NCBI RefSeq assembly: GCF_013401515.1 | Contig: NZ_CP058529.1 | Coordinates: 1,426,001 to 1,490,000 of the forward strand | Reading direction: 5' to 3' | DNA: 64,000 nt | Source of the DNA: Halorarum halophilum | GTDB taxonomy: Archaea > Halobacteriota > Halobacteria > Halobacteriales > Haloferacaceae | Shown here: positions 16,735 to 25,149 of the stretch, one piece after another | Position numbering within the stretch: position 1 is the stretch's first letter | Layout of the letters: the number at the start of each line of letters is the position of its first letter | The notes under the pieces: model-generated | What the model was told of the DNA's origin: nothing | Databases searched by the model: none | Seen by the model: only the letters and a program-made list of their open reading frames with translations | Position numbers and translations under genes: made by a program

Positions 16735-17230
16735 TTTCTCATTCGCCATTCGTCGTCGAGGATGAGGACCGCCGATTGGGCATTGCTTGCTGGGGGGCCT
16801 TCCAGGAAAACTGCTACTCTGGCGAAGACATCTAGAACAGGGTCTACCGGTGCGATGGTTACCTCCAGATGTTGTTCGGCTAATGGGTCCAGCTACAGAG
16901 GGTGCCGAGGAATGAGGAAGAAATGATTGCGTCCCCCTCAGAGTACACCGAACCGGGACCGGACGTGTGGGGGTACCCCAGGAGGACCGTTTTCGTTATA
17001 TAAGATACATTTGAGTTGCAGTCGCGGGCCGATCGACTGTCGCGCCTGCAGGTGTTGGCCTCTTTCCCCATCCTGGGCCGGCACCCTTGCGGTCGAATTG
17101 TACCCCAGACCGAGGCGAGATGTGTGGGGGGTGGACTGTGGGTTGATTGCCCTGTTCGTCTACCCGCCAGGTTTCGGGGTACTCTCCATGATGTGCGGCG
17201 TCCAGCTGTTCTGCAGGCGCAGTGAACCGC
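16735..17230. other. Spacer without convincing genes
   Basis: Roughly 500 bases of unusual composition (G-rich runs such as gtgtgggggtacccc and gtgtggggggtgg) have no recognised gene. It may be decayed sequence downstream of the 268-residue gene. Confidence 0.35.
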
Positions 17231-17632
17231 TCAGGCTTGCGATGATGGGGTGGTGTGGACTTGACCCTCGTGATGACCCGGTGTGCACGACTCTGAGGGT
17301 GGCGTCAGACACTCCGGAAAAGTGGTGTGTTCCCAAATCGGTGATCGTCTCCCAAAGTAGTCTTGAGCTAGTTTCACGCTGAGATACAGGATACAAACCA
17401 AAACCACCTCCGCTATCGTCACCCTCCCCCCAAACCAGAATGACATCACCGAGTGACCACCAACGTGGCTGCCGAGGATCTGTGAGACCACTTCTCGGAT
17501 AAACCACTTAACCACAACTAAGGCGAGACCAGTCCGATCAGGCGGGGGCAACAGAATCTCAAAAAGTAGATATACCCGCTCCAGTTCGTCACCGTATGAG
17601 TACAGTGTTCGTAGCACAGGGGTGGTGAACAT
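17231..17632 (-). CDS. Possible small membrane protein
   Basis: A minus-strand frame of about 133 codons from ATG 17632 encodes 'ELERVYLLFEILLPPPDRTG', then 'LALVVVKWFIREVVSQILG', then 'VTIAEVVLVCILYLSVKLAQ'. That could be two or three membrane helices. Its C-terminal 40 residues look less protein-like (many Cys, Pro, Thr). It overlaps the start of the divergent pentapeptide-channel gene by a few bases. It is either a real accessory membrane protein or a decayed one. No family is recognised. Confidence 0.35.
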   Translation of the reverse strand: MFTTPVLRTLYSYGDELERVYLLFEILLPPPDRTGLALVVVKWFIREVVSQILGSHVGGHSVMSFWFGGRVTIAEVVLVCILYLSVKLAQDYFGRRSPIWEHTTFPECLTPPSESCTPGHHEGQVHTTPSSQA

Positions 17633-19790
17633 TCCGACGTCCGTAGACGACGCGGCTAACCCTACTCGGTGTGCGTACACACATCAGTTCGATGGGTCAC
17701 AGGTACGCGACTCGATCGACTGGCAGTGTCCGCATGAAGCGACTGAGTCAGACACAGTGTGCATCTTTCACCAGCCCGTCGACGAGAAAGATGACGAACG
17801 GGTCGTCGAGGCGTTCATCGGGGCAATCACGGATCCAGGCACCGGCCTCTCCCCGGACGAGCGGCTCCAGTTCATCGGGGCGAACTTTGAGTCACTCACC
17901 GTCCCAATGTTCACGGAACTTGCGGTGACTGGGCTGAAGAACCCTGATCGGGGTGCAAACCGAATCGACCTCCGAGACGCAACCGTTGCAGGTGACCTGA
18001 GTTTCCGTGAGAGCACGCTCAGACACGGCTGTACCCTCGCCGGTGCAGAAATTGCGGGGAATCTCAACCTCGTAGGCGCGACGATAGAGGGGGATGTGGA
18101 GCTACTTGATGTCGACTGTGGCGGCGAGTGGTCGTTCGGCGGGCTCTCGACGAACTCGATTCTCGGAGTCGGTTCGGAGGTTGGTGGTTCAGTGACGATC
18201 AGCGGTGCCGAACTCACGGGAAATTTTCTCCTGCATGACTGCCGTGTGGCACTCAGCGAGACGGCGTCCGGTGGCCTGAACGTCAGTACGTGTCGCATTG
18301 CGGAGCGTGCCAAACTCGCCGAGACGGAGATCGAGGGGGATTGTTCATTCGCCGACGCGGAGCTTGCTCACGAACTCAACCTCGTGGGGGGGAAGATCAC
18401 CGGCAGCCTCTCGCTTGCTGATGCGCGAATCGATGCGGGACTCTCGCTGACTGGTGGCGAACTCAGCGAGGACCTCCGCGCGAACGGCCTCGCCGTCGAT
18501 GACATGCTCCTTCTTGGGGACTACCGATTGGGGGACCGAGTTCGGTTTTCGGGGGCGAGAATCGAGACCGTGTACGCTGATCCGACATTGCTTCATCCGG
18601 CGATTTCGGTCGTCGAGTTCACGAACAGTGAGATTGGCCAATTCACCCTTTCGGGCGTGGATACCCCTGACCTCGTCTACGATTTCAGTGAGGCACACAT
18701 CTCCGGGATCGAGATTGACTGTGTCACGCCGGCGTCACCGTTACGCCACTTTCGGTTCCTGAAGACGGAATTCAGCGCGTACGACTTTGAATCATTGAAG
18801 CCTGCCCTCGTGGCAGAAGGGTGGGACCTACTCGCGTATGCCGACGACCAGGCAGCCTCATTCATTCAGCAGGGTCCCTACCTCGCTGCCACGCAGAGGG
18901 CCGGCGCAATGGTGGCTGCACTCTCGATTCACCCGCCGACCGCGGCTGCCATCGCGACGGACGAGGGTTGCCCCGACTCGTTCACCGAGCTGGCTCACAC
19001 CATTGCTACGAACGCGTTCGAGGCGGACGTGGCCGCCCTAGTGTGCGATCCCGACCGGGATGCCATGGCGGCCCTGCTCGGAACCAGCGATGTGTCGCTC
19101 GACCGCGAGCAGACCATGGCGGTGTCCACCGTCTCGTCGCTCGCTGGGTATGACGATCGTCCCGAGTTCGTCTCCGCCACCACAATCCGTGACGAACTCG
19201 TCGCAGTGGCGGCTGCCGTGGCCGAGGGAGAGGACGTTCGCGACGCCGAGCGCGATCTTGTCGCCGAGATCATCGCCACGCTCGACTCCGACGTCGACCT
19301 GGAGGCGATCGACAGAGAGGCAACCTACCGGAAGGCGAAAATCGCGGCCGAGAACGAAGGCGCCCAGGAGGTCGCTTCGAAGTTCTTCCAGCGGGAACTC
19401 CGCGAGCGACGGGCACGCCACAAGGAGCGCCAGCAGAACGCACCGACCCTCCGCGACTGGGTCACCAGCACCACCGCCTGGGGATCGAACTGGCTCCTCG
19501 ATGTGACGACTGGCTACGGTGAACGCCCCGGCCGCGTCATTGCTCTGGCCGTCTTCATCGTTACGCTCTTTACTGGCCTCTATGCGCTGTTACTGCCTAC
19601 CGATCCACCGTACGGATCTCCGCTTGGTTATGCAGTGTTGAGCCTCGAGTCGTTCATCACACTCGTCCTCGGCAGCACTGAGACGATTGACGAACCACTG
19701 ATTCGGTTCATCGCTGAAGTTGAGGGCTTCCTCGGGGCGTTCTCGGTGGCGCTGTTCGTATTCACGCTGACCCGGTCGATCCACCGGTGA
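17622..19790 (+). CDS. Pentapeptide-like repeat protein with C-terminal channel-like membrane domain
   Basis: This 722-residue protein has four parts. Residues 1-55 carry a Cys/His set (Cys17, Cys36, His38, Cys47, His50) like the zinc-binding head found on archaeal pentapeptide proteins. Residues about 105-370 are stacked strands (IDLRDATVAGDLSFRESTL, LNLVGATIEGDVELLD, LSLADARIDAGLSLTGGEL) of right-handed pentapeptide/bactofilin-like repeat type. A helical linker includes 'ATYRKAKIAAENEGAQEVAS'. The last 80 residues have two membrane helices around 'LSLESFITLVLGSTE', resembling an ion-channel pore module. Related proteins pair pentapeptide repeats with two-helix channels. It lies in the cytoplasmic membrane, and ligand or mechanical gating is speculative. 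An alternative start a few codons downstream is possible. Confidence 0.75.
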   Translation: MVNIPTSVDDAANPTRCAYTHQFDGSQVRDSIDWQCPHEATESDTVCIFHQPVDEKDDERVVEAFIGAITDPGTGLSPDERLQFIGANFESLTVPMFTELAVTGLKNPDRGANRIDLRDATVAGDLSFRESTLRHGCTLAGAEIAGNLNLVGATIEGDVELLDVDCGGEWSFGGLSTNSILGVGSEVGGSVTISGAELTGNFLLHDCRVALSETASGGLNVSTCRIAERAKLAETEIEGDCSFADAELAHELNLVGGKITGSLSLADARIDAGLSLTGGELSEDLRANGLAVDDMLLLGDYRLGDRVRFSGARIETVYADPTLLHPAISVVEFTNSEIGQFTLSGVDTPDLVYDFSEAHISGIEIDCVTPASPLRHFRFLKTEFSAYDFESLKPALVAEGWDLLAYADDQAASFIQQGPYLAATQRAGAMVAALSIHPPTAAAIATDEGCPDSFTELAHTIATNAFEADVAALVCDPDRDAMAALLGTSDVSLDREQTMAVSTVSSLAGYDDRPEFVSATTIRDELVAVAAAVAEGEDVRDAERDLVAEIIATLDSDVDLEAIDREATYRKAKIAAENEGAQEVASKFFQRELRERRARHKERQQNAPTLRDWVTSTTAWGSNWLLDVTTGYGERPGRVIALAVFIVTLFTGLYALLLPTDPPYGSPLGYAVLSLESFITLVLGSTETIDEPLIRFIAEVEGFLGAFSVALFVFTLTRSIHR

Positions 19791-19803
19791 CGCACACCGG
19801 TGG
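19781..19803. repeat. Perfect 9-bp inverted repeat across the stop codon
   Basis: CCACCGGTG (19781-19789) and CACCGGTGG (19795-19803) are separated by 5 bases, and the TGA stop falls within the structure. It is probably a transcription-ending or mRNA-stabilising hairpin, though no T-run follows. Confidence 0.55.
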
Positions 19804-20129
19804 GGGTCGACTATCAATGGGGGCCACTGCTACTGGTCGTGCCGCCGTCTTCCATCTGGAGTCACTCCCCAATCGGGGACCGAGGAACGTCGGGGAGCCC
19901 GACAGGTCGGCCCTGACGGTGTGGCCAGTGTAACGGCGCGAGGCCCCCGGCACTTCGAGTCCGATCCACTGGGGCGGGCCAGGCAGTCCGCTCGCTCGAG
20001 CCGGTGGAGTCCCTGACCGTCTCCAACGTGCACGCCAGCGGCCACGAGAGCGGGTGTAGCAGTGCGCATCGGCGAGCAGATTATGGCCGTCGAAGACAGA
20101 GACATACGTAGTTCCGCTGGAGTTCGGCC
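19804..20129. other. Spacer upstream of orc1/cdc6
   Basis: The 326 bases before the orc gene were checked for origin recognition boxes. There is only a short CCCC-AATC-GGGG hairpin near 19867-19878 and an imperfect 'ttccatctggag' dyad. I see no repeated ORB-like elements or long AT-rich unwinding region, so an origin here is not supported. Confidence 0.4.
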
Positions 20130-21356
20130 ATGAGCAAGTACGACGACCTCTTCGACGAGACGGCGCCCGGCGACAGCGTCTTTGCGGACAAGGCCGCGCT
20201 CGATCCGCTGGCCGCCCCCGCCGACATCGTCGCGCGTGACACGCAGGAACGCCAGCTCGCCGGGCTCCTGAACGGCGTCCACGAGGGGTATCTCCCGTCG
20301 ACGGTCTCAATCTATGGCCCGCCGGGGACGGGCAAAACGCTCACCACCAGACGCGTCTGTCGCGAGTTCGCTGCTCGCATCGACGAGTTCGCCGTCGAGT
20401 ACGTCAATCTGAAGGAGTGTACCACGCTGTTCAGTGCCGCCAACGAAATCCTGTTCGCGCTCACGGGCGAGAAGCTGGGTGCCTACGAGGGCCTCGACGG
20501 CGTCTTCGACGCGCTGTGGGACGCGCTCGAGGGGTACCCCGCGTGGACGGTGCTGCTCCTCGACGAAATCGACCGCATCCTCCAGGATTCGAACTACGAC
20601 CCCAGCGACTTCTTTTACCGACTCCTGCGCGGGGAGGGCCGGTTGCAGCGCGACATCAACCTCTCCGTCTGGGTGATCAGTAACGAACTGCTGGAGGTCG
20701 ACCTCCGGGTGGACAGCCGCGTCAACAGCGTGCTCAGTAACGAGTCGGTGTTCTTCCCGCCGTACGATCGCGCCGGCTTGCGGGCCGTGCTCGCACCCCG
20801 CGTCGACCGGGCGTTCCGGGACGGGGCGCTTCCGGACGCCGTGTTCGCCCACGGCGTCAGCGCGGCCGCCCGGCAGTGGGGCGACGCCCGCAAGGCGGTC
20901 ACGCTCTTCCGGCAGGCCGGCGAGACGGCGGTCGACCGGGGGCTGGATGCGGTGACGCGTGCCTGTCTCGATGAGAACCTGGCGGCGACCGAGCGTGAGG
21001 CGGTGATCGAGAAGTTACTCCAACTCCCGCTGAACCACTTCCGCGTGCTTGTCGGCATCACGGGGTGGAGTGACGGTGAGTCCGGGACGATCAAACAGCC
21101 CGTGACGACAGGCGAGATCACAGATCGCCTCACCCGAGCGCGGGTTCCTGCCGAGTTCCACCTCGGGGCGCGGGCCGTCCGGGACATCGTCACCGACCTC
21201 GAGACCATGGGGCTCGTCGAGACGTGGATCGAGTCGCGGGGCCGCGACGGCCGCGTCAAGCAGATCGAAACCACGTTCGAGCCCCAGTGGGTGCGCGAGG
21301 CCATCGACCCCTACGCCGAGCAGTCGGCGGAGTTCGACGACGTCCTGGTGGACTAG
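20130..21356 (+). CDS. orc1/cdc6: Orc1/Cdc6 family replication initiator
   Basis: This 408-residue AAA+ ATPase has Walker A 'IYGPPGTGKT' (residues 61-70), Walker B 'VLLLDEIDRI' (141-150), a sensor-1 strand 'LSVWVISNELL' and the Orc-specific region 'NSVLSNESVFFPPYDRAGLR'. The C-terminal winged helix begins around 'LNHFRVLVGITGW' and continues to 'VTDLETMGLVETWIESRGRD'. It should bind origin boxes and load MCM helicase, or act as an accessory initiator. Haloarchaea carry many paralogues, and those not next to an origin are common on accessory elements. Two unknown genes follow in the same direction. No origin repeats are visible upstream. Confidence 0.93.
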   Translation: MSKYDDLFDETAPGDSVFADKAALDPLAAPADIVARDTQERQLAGLLNGVHEGYLPSTVSIYGPPGTGKTLTTRRVCREFAARIDEFAVEYVNLKECTTLFSAANEILFALTGEKLGAYEGLDGVFDALWDALEGYPAWTVLLLDEIDRILQDSNYDPSDFFYRLLRGEGRLQRDINLSVWVISNELLEVDLRVDSRVNSVLSNESVFFPPYDRAGLRAVLAPRVDRAFRDGALPDAVFAHGVSAAARQWGDARKAVTLFRQAGETAVDRGLDAVTRACLDENLAATEREAVIEKLLQLPLNHFRVLVGITGWSDGESGTIKQPVTTGEITDRLTRARVPAEFHLGARAVRDIVTDLETMGLVETWIESRGRDGRVKQIETTFEPQWVREAIDPYAEQSAEFDDVLVD

Positions 21357-21652
21357 GAGGACTGCGTTGGAGACCTCGTCAAGCCGGATCGTCTCCCCGA
21401 CTGAACCGGCTCTGCGCCTGCACACCTGACGCGAGGCTGACTCGCACGTCCGTCCGCCAAGTGTGGCGTGGGGGTGTCGACCCGCACGTTGGTCCGTGCC
21501 TGAGTGGCTCCCCGCCAGCTTCAGTTCCACCCCGGTTTGCACGGGCTTATCAGCGTCGATACCAAACGGTTCACTGCCCGTCAGCGGCCTGCAGCCGGGG
21601 TGAGGGCGCGTGCGCCCAGTCCCCGCCGCCGGTCCTGACAGTGCATCCGACA

Positions 21653-21931
21653 ATGGCACCCCCGACGTCAGAGCAGCCGACACCCAGTACCGAACGCGAG
21701 GAGATCGAGACGCTCCTCGTCGAGACTATTCGCTCGCTCCATACGCGAATCCAGGCGGAGGCCGATACGACCCTCGATGCCGACGCAGAACGGTTGCAAC
21801 TCGAGCGCATCCGGACGCTCGCACACGTGACGAGCCAGTATCGCCTGCTCGCCCGGGATGCCGACGTTGACGAGATGGACGCGGAACTCGACCTGTTGGC
21901 GGACGTCATCGAGTGGCAGGAGGGCTCCTGA
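21653..21931 (+). CDS. Small helical protein of unknown function
   Basis: This 92-residue, strongly acidic protein is predicted to be mostly helical (EREEIETLLVETIRSLHTRI, ERLQLERIRTLAHVTSQYRL, DEMDAELDLLADVIEW). Its stop is directly followed by the ATG of the next gene (TGAATG), so they are translationally linked. The pair lies about 300 bases downstream of orc1/cdc6, a context seen on replicon-maintenance regions, but no motif ties it to replication. Confidence 0.7.
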   Translation: MAPPTSEQPTPSTEREEIETLLVETIRSLHTRIQAEADTTLDADAERLQLERIRTLAHVTSQYRLLARDADVDEMDAELDLLADVIEWQEGS

Positions 21932-22648
21932 ATGAGCAAACGCACGGTCGAACGCAAGCTGGAGACCCTCAACGAGGCGGTGCTCGGGGAGCTGTCCCCC
22001 GAGGCCCGAACGGCGTGGTGGCTTGCCGCACGCGCGGCCGGCGAGGAGGAGTGGCTCGCCCCGCTCGTCGACACGTGTCCGGTGCGGGAGTACGAGGCGA
22101 CCGACCTCGCGTTCACGACCCGGGTCACCCACGCCCGGCTGATTTGCGGCGACGCCGTCTACGACCTCCACACCGCGATGGAGGCGTTCGACCGAGTCGA
22201 GGCGGCCACGGTCCCGGCGTCACTGGCGAGCGGCGACAGCCGCCCCGAGCCCGCGGACGCCGATCTCGAGCCGGCAATGGCCCAGTTTGCTCACCTTCGC
22301 CGCCGGTTCCACCTGCTCTACGTGTACTACCACGGGTATCGGCAGTTCGCCGAGGAGGTCCTCGGCGTCGACATCGAGACGTGGTTCGCGCTTCATCCGG
22401 ACGGCCAGGCACTCCTCGAGCGTGTCACGGGCCTCTTCGACCTGGCGGACGAACTCACCACCGAGGATGCCGCTGGTGAGTCGAAGGGCGATGCAGGTGA
22501 CGGCGACCGGCTGGCCGATGAACGCGTCGAGTGGCGGGCCGACGAAGCCGAGATCACGCTCGGGGAGGCGGCGGATCGGTTCTGTGCGATGCAGGTCGAT
22601 CGCTGGACGGCGAGCGTCGACACGGTGTCCTGGAACGTCCCCGGGTGA
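21932..22648 (+). CDS. Uncharacterised haloarchaeal protein, partner of the preceding gene
   Basis: This 238-residue acidic protein is mostly helical (TVERKLETLNEAVLGELSPE, EYEATDLAFTTRVTHARLIC, MAQFAHLRRRFHLLYVYYHG, FAEEVLGVDIETWFALHPDG). No enzyme signature is visible. A low-complexity acidic linker separates the first 180 residues from a terminal 'EITLGEAADRFCAMQVDRWT' segment. It starts at the base after the stop of the 92-residue gene, so the two products probably act together. Confidence 0.75.
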   Translation: MSKRTVERKLETLNEAVLGELSPEARTAWWLAARAAGEEEWLAPLVDTCPVREYEATDLAFTTRVTHARLICGDAVYDLHTAMEAFDRVEAATVPASLASGDSRPEPADADLEPAMAQFAHLRRRFHLLYVYYHGYRQFAEEVLGVDIETWFALHPDGQALLERVTGLFDLADELTTEDAAGESKGDAGDGDRLADERVEWRADEAEITLGEAADRFCAMQVDRWTASVDTVSWNVPG

Positions 22649-22805
22649 AGCTCGTCCAGGAGCCGTCCGACTGACGGTCGACCAGTGGGTTCGTCGCGAG
22701 GCACGTCGACGGTGGGGAATAAACACCCCGCAGTCGTCGCTTTGAGAGGCGTCGCCACCGTGTTTCGTGCTGGTGAGCACCTAGCGGCCCGTCGCGGCCG
22801 TGTGG

Positions 22806-23000
22806 TCAGCGGCCTCCCGTACAGTCATCCTCGATCACGAGGTCGCGCACCGGTTCACAGCCTTCGGTCCGCCAGACGCGACCCGTGTGCGCCTCGACGT
22901 AGCGGAGGTAGCTGTCCTTGGGTGTGCGTGGTTCGTAGCGCACGCGCCGGCGCTCGCCCAGCGGGTCCGTATACTCGATGGTAAACCCGCAGTCGGTCAT
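22806..23000 (-). CDS. Small conserved-looking haloarchaeal protein
   Basis: This 64-residue protein begins MTDCGFTIEYTDPLGERRRV and continues 'DSYLRYVEAHTGRVWRTEGC'. It is probably a small beta-rich domain with two cysteines. It overlaps the upstream minus-strand gene by 4 bases (ATGA), which supports both as real. The function is unknown. Confidence 0.55.
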   Translation of the reverse strand: MTDCGFTIEYTDPLGERRRVRYEPRTPKDSYLRYVEAHTGRVWRTEGCEPVRDLVIEDDCTGGR

Positions 23001-23137
23001 GGGCGGTCACGTCTCGACGCGTATGGCGCTACCACGGCGATCTCGGCCGCGAACGGGTTGTGTTTGCTTTGCTTCGATGCTGTTCCGCTGATGTCGTGAC
23101 CCGGTTGCTTATTCCGGGTTAGCGTCTTGGCTGACAT
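22997..23137 (-). CDS. Very small protein upstream of the 64-residue gene
   Basis: ATG at 23137 gives 46 residues, MSAKTLTRNKQPGHDISGTA then SKQSKHNPFAAEIAVVAPYA. The frame continues upstream to 23236, but that part looks non-coding. The 4-base overlap with the next gene argues for a translated bicistron. The function is unknown. Confidence 0.45.
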   Translation of the reverse strand: MSAKTLTRNKQPGHDISGTASKQSKHNPFAAEIAVVAPYASRRDRP

Positions 23138-23238
23138 GCTGGTTAACTCCAGCCCGGTCGAGGGGCGTTGCACCGCCCCGCGGCCTTCTTGGGCCGACTC
23201 CCGAGCTCTTTCACTTACTACTACAACGGCGCACAACT

Positions 23239-23261
23239 TAACCCTTAGTATTTGAGGGTTA
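23239..23261. promoter_or_regulatory. Candidate operator: 7-bp inverted repeat
   Basis: TAACCCT (23239-23245) and AGGGTTA (23255-23261) with a 9-base spacer lie between divergent genes. The site is about 45 bases upstream of the winged-helix gene at 23308, a plausible site for its own product. Confidence 0.4.
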
Positions 23262-23307
23262 GATTCTATGGCCCAAACTATACGCTATGGTGGCTTAAGG
23301 CAGGTGC

Positions 23308-23547
23308 ATGAGTATCGGCGGGCAGCCATCAATGCTTGACGAGGAAGATCTTGGACCGGCTGATGAGGCGCTACTTGATATGTTGCGGGAGGGTCGTGTG
23401 ACAGCCCCATATGCAGCTGACAAGACAGGGTACAGCCTCCAATATGTCAGGGATCGGCTCGGACGGCTCGTGGAACACGGCAACGCGCGAAAGGTATACG
23501 AGGGCTTGTACGAGCTAATCGAAGACCCACGTCGTAAAACATCATAG
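23308..23547 (+). CDS. Small winged-helix DNA-binding protein
   Basis: This 79-residue winged helix runs 'GPADEALLDMLREGRVTAPY', 'AADKTGYSLQYVRDRLGRLV' (recognition helix) and 'EHGNARKVYEGLYELIED' (wing and end). It matches a common haloarchaeal MarR/PhiH-like single-domain type. It could repress the divergent small genes or itself through the inverted repeat at 23239-23261. Confidence 0.75.
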   Translation: MSIGGQPSMLDEEDLGPADEALLDMLREGRVTAPYAADKTGYSLQYVRDRLGRLVEHGNARKVYEGLYELIEDPRRKTS

Positions 23548-23748
23548 ACCGTCAAAGGAAGCTGTTGGGCGTTAGGTTCTGAACTCAGCTAACCAACTCA
23601 ACTGATAGCTTCAGTATCCCAAAGTAGACGTTTCGGGACCTGACTCAGCCTTCCACCATTGTCGGAATCGCGTGACTCGTGATCGAGACAGTTCCCCCTG
23701 ACAAGGTCTACAACGGTCACTATGTAGCGTATCGAGCCACCTCTTGCT

Positions 23749-25050
23749 TCACCATGTGAGTCCCTCGTACGTCATTCCCGACGTTGGAGTGATGCCGTTC
23801 CTGCCATCGATTACGATGGGTGAGTCCATCTGCCTGAATTCCTCACCCAGCGACTCGAACTCGTTCCAGTCGGTGACGATCAGGGCGGCATCGGCTCGTT
23901 CGATGGCCGCCGCTGCCGAGTCAGCGTACTCAAGACCAGGGAACTGTTTCCGCATATTGTCGGTCGCGACTGGGTCAAAGGCGACCACGTTCGCATTACG
24001 CTCATGAAGTCCCTCTATCACGGGAATCGCGCGCGAGTTCCGGATGTCGTCGGTGCCGGGTTTGAACGCGAGGCCGAGGATGGCGATTCGGCTTCCCTCC
24101 ACCTCAACGTGCCGTTCGAGGAGGGCAAGCAGCCGCTCTGGTTGGTGGTTGTTCACCTCGACGGCCGCCTTGAGCACAGCCGGCGTGTACCCCGCGGCTT
24201 TCGCGGCGGCGATGAGCGCGTTCGTGTCCTTCGGGAAGCAGCTACCGCCCCAGCCGAGGCCGGAGCGAAGGAACTGTTCGCCGATCCGATCGTCCAGCCC
24301 GATGGCGTCTGCGATCTCGTAAGCGTCGAGGCCGAATTCCTTGCAGATGTTTCCGAGGTCGTTGATGAGGCTGATCTTTGCAGCGAGGAAGGCGTTGTTG
24401 GCGTACTTGATCATTGACGCCGTGGCCGGGTCCGTGGTGATGACTGCGGGCTCGTGTTGGTTGAGAAGGGGGTGGAAGACCTCTTGGAGCTGGTTAATCG
24501 CCCACTCCGTATCGGCCCCAAAGACGAGCTTGTCGGGGTGCATGAAGTCCGTGACCGCAGTTCCCTCGCGGAGGAACTCCGGGTTCATACCGAAGGCCAC
24601 TCGCCCGTCGGTGTCTGTGGCGAGTGGTTCGCCGAGTCCAGTCTCAATGGCCTTAGCGATGTCCGGGAGTGCCGGAGGGACGACAGTGCTCTTCACGACC
24701 ACGAGGTGGCGGTCGTTCGTATCGGCGAGTGCCTCGCCCATCATTTCGGCGGCGGCTTCAAGGGGGGCCGTGTCGATGCTGCCGTCCTCCCGCGAGGGAG
24801 TCTGAATGGCGAGGAACGTGACGGTCGCATCAGAGACGGAGTCGTATGAGGTAGTTGCAGTGAGGGTGGTCCCAGCATTGGCGGCGACGAGGTCGTCGAG
24901 ACCCGGTTCGTGGACCGGTGAGGTTCCGGCGTTCAGCGCGTCGACGACATCCTCGTCGATATCAATCGCAGTTACCTCGTGGCCGAGCTCCGCGAGCGAC
25001 GCGGCGAGGGTCGTCCCCACGTAGCCGGAGCCGACGACGTTAATCTTCAT
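23749..25050 (-). CDS. aglM: UDP-glucose 6-dehydrogenase (AglM type)
   Basis: This 433-residue enzyme oxidises UDP-glucose to UDP-glucuronic acid with two NAD+. The N-terminal Rossmann motif is 'NVVGSGYVGTTLAASLAELG'. The central domain holds 'STVVPPALPD', 'NPEFLREGTAVTDFM' and Lys215 in 'ASMIKYANNAFLA', with the catalytic Cys271 in 'LGWGGSCFPKD'. The C-terminal UDP-binding domain has 'LAFKPGTDDIRNSRAI'. In Haloferax volcanii AglM supplies UDP-GlcA for the S-layer N-glycan. It is divergent from an AglF-like gene across a 99-base spacer, so the two make consecutive precursors. Confidence 0.93.
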   Translation of the reverse strand: MKINVVGSGYVGTTLAASLAELGHEVTAIDIDEDVVDALNAGTSPVHEPGLDDLVAANAGTTLTATTSYDSVSDATVTFLAIQTPSREDGSIDTAPLEAAAEMMGEALADTNDRHLVVVKSTVVPPALPDIAKAIETGLGEPLATDTDGRVAFGMNPEFLREGTAVTDFMHPDKLVFGADTEWAINQLQEVFHPLLNQHEPAVITTDPATASMIKYANNAFLAAKISLINDLGNICKEFGLDAYEIADAIGLDDRIGEQFLRSGLGWGGSCFPKDTNALIAAAKAAGYTPAVLKAAVEVNNHQPERLLALLERHVEVEGSRIAILGLAFKPGTDDIRNSRAIPVIEGLHERNANVVAFDPVATDNMRKQFPGLEYADSAAAAIERADAALIVTDWNEFESLGEEFRQMDSPIVIDGRNGITPTSGMTYEGLTW

Positions 25051-25149
25051 TGGTGTGTACGGGTCGGCCGACTATCATGAGCGTTTGGCATTCAGCGTAG
25101 GATGAATAAACAAGGAACTTATTTGTAGCAGTAGCAACAGGACCGCGGT
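25051..25149. promoter_or_regulatory. Divergent promoter region, aglM/aglF
   Basis: The 99-base spacer is AT-rich. The sequence 'acttatttgta' about 28 bases before the plus-strand ATG at 25150 is a fair TATA box, suggesting a leaderless transcript. The opposite promoter must overlap it. Confidence 0.4.

Noticed and set aside
19804-20129. Replication origin upstream of orc1/cdc6
   Set aside because: No repeated ORB-like motifs and no AT-rich unwinding element; only a short CCCC-GGGG hairpin.
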